DNA of 64,000 bases, taken from NCBI GenBank assembly GCA_003640385.1, contig RCAB01000327.1, forward strand, positions 1 to 64,000. Direction: 5' to 3'. The translations under genes and the position numbers were made by a program. The notes beneath the pieces are model-generated. The model was not told where the DNA came from. It searched no databases and saw only the letters and a list, made by a program, of their open reading frames with translations. Below, piece after piece: positions 59,864 to 64,000 of the stretch (positions are counted from its first letter, which is position 1; the number at the start of each line of letters is the position of its first letter). This DNA comes from Setaria digitata (Eukaryota > Nematoda > Chromadorea > Rhabditida > Setariidae).

Positions 59864-62152
59864 TTCTGAGCAACTCTTCGTTTGCCGGTATTTGAATTTT
59901 GAAACGGCAAATACAACGGTACCCAACACTAAAAATAAACTCACACCTCTGACAAGTTGCAGATTAAAGGCAACAGCGGAAATACGACATGTGCTAATTA
60001 ACAAAGCCTACTGAAAAAGGTTTCAACTTCAACACCTCATCTTACCTCACTGTGCGCAAGTTTCCTACTTTCTGGTACACCATCCAAAGAAATTAAGCTT
60101 CATAGCGCACTTTTCAGAGGAGAAATTTCACTTTCAAATTTTCAACAACGAAAAAAGTGACAGCAAAACAACTAATACGTCACCACTAAAATTATTGCCA
60201 TGGAGAAATACAGTGACTGAGTGACTGGGATTTAATGAAATCATTTCAATTTAAAAAAAAAAAAAAGGAAAAAAAGTGTCATGTATGAAAGCATCGAATG
60301 ACATCGCCTAGTTTTACCAATATCTTTTTTTTCTGAAGGGAAATTTCTGTTTGTTCTCTTATTTAACCTTAACATCACTGACAACTGCACTAATACATAG
60401 GTTCATACTTTTTATAGGGGTCGCATACAAAATAATAAGCAAAAACAAGAAAACTCCACAAATACATGGACGAATACATTCTTGCACATAACTGCATGCT
60501 AAACTATTCACTGTATGCAAAATGCAACAATTACGTGAACTGCACAACAAAACTATTGCAATATTAAAATGAGCTGAAATTGAGATTTAAATTTAAATTT
60601 TTGAAACATGCCGCAGATATAAGATAAATGTGGGCCATATCTAAGCTATGATAGTCTGAACTACCTTCCATCTAGTAAAGACTAAAATTTAAATTTAATT
60701 AAAAGAAAAGAAAAAAAGATACACGCGCAAATATACGTATAATGTGTATTTAAGATATACGTATATGTACACCGTACAGAACCAATCAAGCCTGTTTACG
60801 GTGTCAAGTTATAATGTTAAACTTCTCTTAACTTATTGCAGCGCTATATTTGACAAATAAAATTTGATAATTTTTGAGAAACATCAAATCTAACAAGTCC
60901 TCTTCACTCAAAGAAAATTGAAGAAAAAGAAAGCCACAAAATATCTGTCCAGCATTAATTAGTATCATATTGCTATCAAGGAAAAAAAAAAATTTTAGAA
61001 CAAGAAACTAACATCTCAATACCACTCGAATTTCTTTTTTAATGTTTTCTAATGTTTCACTACTTTAAATGATATGCATACACCACTCTATCATTTCTGG
61101 AGAGAGTGGTGCATTGCGCAAATGTCACTATGTTACAGTTGCGGAAATGGTTATTCCATTATTTCTCGACAGACTTGCTCACTGGAATACTATGATGCAT
61201 AACTCTCTAGTAGATTCGGGAATCTTCAACAGTTCTAAGATCTGATACTGCCAGAAATTTGAAAAACTGGATACCTCTTGATAGGATTTTTAATTCGGAA
61301 TATACAGCAACTTATTAAAAATAATTGCTCATTACAATAAGGTGTGACTTCTTTTGAAAATTTTTAATAGTCATTACTTCATTGAACTCTTCCTCTCCTT
61401 TTTAATTTAAAATGTAATTTCTGCGCAGTTTGTATTTTTGCTATCTTTTTCCTTCTAGAGGATTCACGTGTATCTTTGGTCCTTTTTGATATTCCTCAAT
61501 TAGCCAAATTATATTTAATTGATGCACAAGATGAAAGGGAGAATGTTAGCTCTTTCAATCTTTCATTTCTTTCTTCGATTGTATACATCAGCAAAATCCC
61601 CACATAATCGCGGTAGTAAATGAACAATTTCAATTTAACAGTTTTTGTCTTTTTGTTTTTTTTTTTGCTGTAAACCAGCAGTGAGGTGGTGTATTTGCAT
61701 AAATTTCAATTTTAAACAACTTAGAAAAAATTAGCGACTGATAGCATCATAATTATGGAGAGAAAGTGAATAACAACACTAATGATATACGTTATCATCA
61801 ATATGATTAATAATATGTTAATGTTTGCTAATGCTAAAGATGTCATCGTTTCGATCGATTGGATTCAAATGGTGATGCTCCGCTGTTGAAAAATTTATCA
61901 AAATTTCTTTGATGTCATAGGTCAAATATCACTGTCGATATTAATAACTTGTACGATAAACACTCACAGATCACGGAACTTGATGAGAAGGAATCAGTTG
62001 TATATGGTAATAAACGATAACATATTATATTCATAGCGACAATTATTTGCTGAAGAATTTAAAAATAAGAGACATTTTGGACTCGTACTTCAGGAGAAAT
62101 TATCTGTGACATCTGATGAACTGAGACATTTTTGTCGCTTCTGTAAGAACGA
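59864..62152. other. 2.3 kb intergenic region between the transporter and kinase genes
   Basis: Expected to contain the transporter 3' UTR and the short-isoform kinase promoter. An imperfect hairpin (CACCACTCT ... AGAGTGGTG) lies at 61081-61111. No ORF with support. Confidence 0.65.
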
Positions 62153-62298
62153 TCATGCAGTGGATGATGCTAACTTATCCGACATTTGCTTTCGTTGAAT
62201 TTGCGGCACAACTACTAGCATCAGACCGGATATTAGCAGCGCTGTACCACAGAATACAAATGACATGTCGTATGAACCGGTTAAGTCAGCTATTTGTC
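62153..62298 (-). CDS. Monocarboxylate transporter last exon (TM12 and tail)
   Basis: Acceptor TTTTTCAG|GAC, stop TGA at 62155-62153. It contains [20 protein letters not shown]. Confidence 0.95.
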
Positions 62299-63972
62299 CT
62301 GAAAAATAATTTTTTTTTCTCAAAATATGCAAATGAGCATTTATTAATATCGTCTTCAGTAATTAGTTCTTTTTAAATCTAATTCTTATTTGATACTTAT
62401 GATTGTATGAATTGAAGATGCTGTAGTTTTGTAAATTGTTTCGTTGTTATATGATAAAGCTATGAATATGACAGTCAGGATGAAAATATAAATAAGATAA
62501 AAATGCTTCCATCAATTTTTCCTAATATCAGACACAGGTAAGACTTCGAATTCCTCTAAAATTTGGCAATTCATCATTTAATGAAATAAGTTTCATTTTT
62601 CAATGAGAAAAATTTTTCGCATTAACTTATCATTTACGGAATTATCTTTTGGTCCAAGAATAATCCTAAACGACATAAATTTGCTAAAAATTTTGAAATT
62701 TTTGATTAATTCAAATTGTTCAAAAATTCTTACCAGATATGGGAGGTCCTATAATGGTACCAATACCTTGAAAAAGTAAAATTAAACCAAAAGCATTAGT
62801 CAATTTCTCAATACCAATTAAATCGACAAGCAATACTGACGTAAGGCATACGTAGGACGACAATGTTAATCCAAATAGTCCGGAATAAATCTGCAAATGG
62901 AAAAAATTGATAATTCTAACGAACTTATTATTTGTTGTAAAAACAATAATTGTAATTAAATCGCACTGCAAGTGTAACCTTTGGCGTTTTTTTTTTTTTT
63001 TTCATTATCCTAATTATTAGCTTGATTAATTGGTAAATAAAACTGTAGTTAATAGTGCAGTAGAGTTTAAAAAACTGAATTCAAGGAAGCAAATAAATAA
63101 CACTTAGCTATCAATTATGAGGTAGAGAACAAAATTTACTTCAAAGAATTTCAGGTTAAATTACTAACAGTATAACTGGAGATAAGTTAGAAGGAAAATT
63201 TTTGACAAATATTGATATGATAAAATTGATTTATTTGATGTAATTATTTCACTGATAAATCTGATTTCCAGAAAAGGTTCATTTTCTCTAGTGCTAATAA
63301 AAATAGTAATTTCCAAATTGTCGAATACTTTCAGACTTACAGCTAATGTTATAAAACTATCACAAAGGAAGACAGCAGCTGTCAATAAGCCACATAAAGT
63401 TAATGACGATATATATATGCATAGTCTATTTCGCGCCGTATCTTTCCCATACTTGCACGGTAATTTACGATCCGATACTAAACCAACTAGAATTCGTCCA
63501 ATTGTATTCATAAAACCTGAAAGAGGAAAAAAAGATTTCGAAAATTAAGAAATGAGTGGAACGATCTTTCGTTTCCAGTGCTGACTTTCTGTATAATCAA
63601 AAATTTTAATTTGTAATGGAAGATTTAAATTTAAATTAACGACAAGGAATTGCCGTTGATTTAATCAAATTATGGATCATGACGAATCATTAGCACTAAT
63701 TTAAACTATTCCAATTTTACTGCTCATACATCCAATCAAAGTTTCAACTGTCACATTCACTAAATTCGAAGCTTTTCATGGAAATGTTGGACTTACCAAA
63801 TGCACTAACAACATTTGCAGACTGTGAATGTGTTAGACCAAGACTGATTGCATGCGAAGGCAAGAAAACAAGCGGTGAATTGAATGCGATACTGGTTAGC
63901 AGATTTGAGACTCCATAAAGGAGAAATACTGGATTGGCAAGTAACGAGATATCAGTCATTTTCTCGATTGTT
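62153..63972 (-). CDS. SLC16-like monocarboxylate transporter (MFS), C-terminal half, partial
   Basis: Plasma-membrane transporters of this family move lactate, pyruvate or related small acids, usually with a proton; the substrate of this member cannot be told. Four exons are seen: 63972-63797, 63516-63341, 62890-62734 and 62298-62153, 217 residues, with phase-consistent junctions. The protein shows about six hydrophobic helices (TM7-12). Family landmarks in order: [34 protein letters not shown] (the G-R-G-D/R loop motif), [35 protein letters not shown] and the closing [15 protein letters not shown] short hydrophilic tail ends SSTA. The first half (TM1-6 and the large loop) lies beyond base 64000. 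The incoming phase 2 at 63972 shows that coding continues upstream. Confidence 0.93.
62734..62890 (-). CDS. Monocarboxylate transporter exon (TM10-TM11)
   Basis: Acceptor TTTGCAG|ATT, donor TATCTG|GTAAGA. It contains [13 protein letters not shown]. Confidence 0.95.
62891..63340. other. Transporter intron (0.45 kb)
   Basis: AT-rich noncoding sequence; nothing else seen. The flanking introns at 62299-62733 and 63517-63796 are likewise featureless. Confidence 0.75.
63341..63516 (-). CDS. Monocarboxylate transporter exon (TM8-TM9)
   Basis: Acceptor CTTTCAG|GTT, donor TTAGCT|GTAAGT. It contains [16 protein letters not shown]. Confidence 0.94.
63797..63972 (-). CDS. Monocarboxylate transporter exon (TM7-TM8)
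   Basis: Acceptor TTTTTTAG|AAC, donor TTTG|GTAAGT. It contains [16 protein letters not shown] and [11 protein letters not shown]. Confidence 0.93.
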
Positions 63973-64000
63973 CTAAAAAACTTACTACAATTGTGATAAG

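Overview
The window is AT-rich eukaryotic DNA: many A/T homopolymers, split genes, introns from about 150 bp to 11 kb, and short 3' splice sites of the TTTTCAG/TTTTTAG type. The gene content and splice sites fit a nematode. The very long AT-rich introns and the general look suggest a clade III (filarial or other spirurid) worm, but that placement is inference because no species marker was read.

Five genes can be supported, all on the minus strand, so they are transcribed from high to low coordinates. (1) 63972-62153: last four coding exons of an SLC16-type monocarboxylate transporter (MFS); its 5' part lies beyond the right edge. (2) 59863-45450: a CLK/LAMMER dual-specificity kinase with two possible N-termini, a short RS-like exon and a 561-codon exon. 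(3) 42845-40467: complete six-exon proteasome subunit beta-2 (PSMB7/pbs-2 type) with the full catalytic set. (4) 29801-about 23616: a glypican, eight exons assembled, 3' end unresolved. (5) 12027-566: a syndecan, signal-peptide exon plus the Ser-Gly glycosaminoglycan exon; the transmembrane and cytoplasmic exons lie beyond the left edge.

Exon borders were assigned by hand from GT/AG sites, reading-frame phase and family resemblance. In the transporter, proteasome and kinase-domain exons every junction is phase-consistent. The first two glypican exons and the syndecan first exon rest on signal-peptide character plus phase and are less certain.

The rest is intron or intergenic sequence. It holds a 316-bp (CT)n array, a single-N assembly join flanked by near-identical copies, an 85-bp exact direct repeat around a (TA)n array, a 49-bp-arm fold-back element, two 16-bp perfect inverted repeats, a G-quadruplex motif in a purine-rich tract, GGAT/GAAT tetranucleotide clusters and a CA-rich island.

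Functionally, syndecan and glypican are the two families of membrane-attached heparan sulfate proteoglycans, so their adjacency on one strand is the most interesting gene-level arrangement. CLK acts on SR splicing factors and PSMB7 on protein turnover; nothing in the sequence ties them to the proteoglycan pair. I found no convincing tRNA, rRNA, spliced-leader RNA gene, transposase or viral sequence, and no clearly new multi-gene system.
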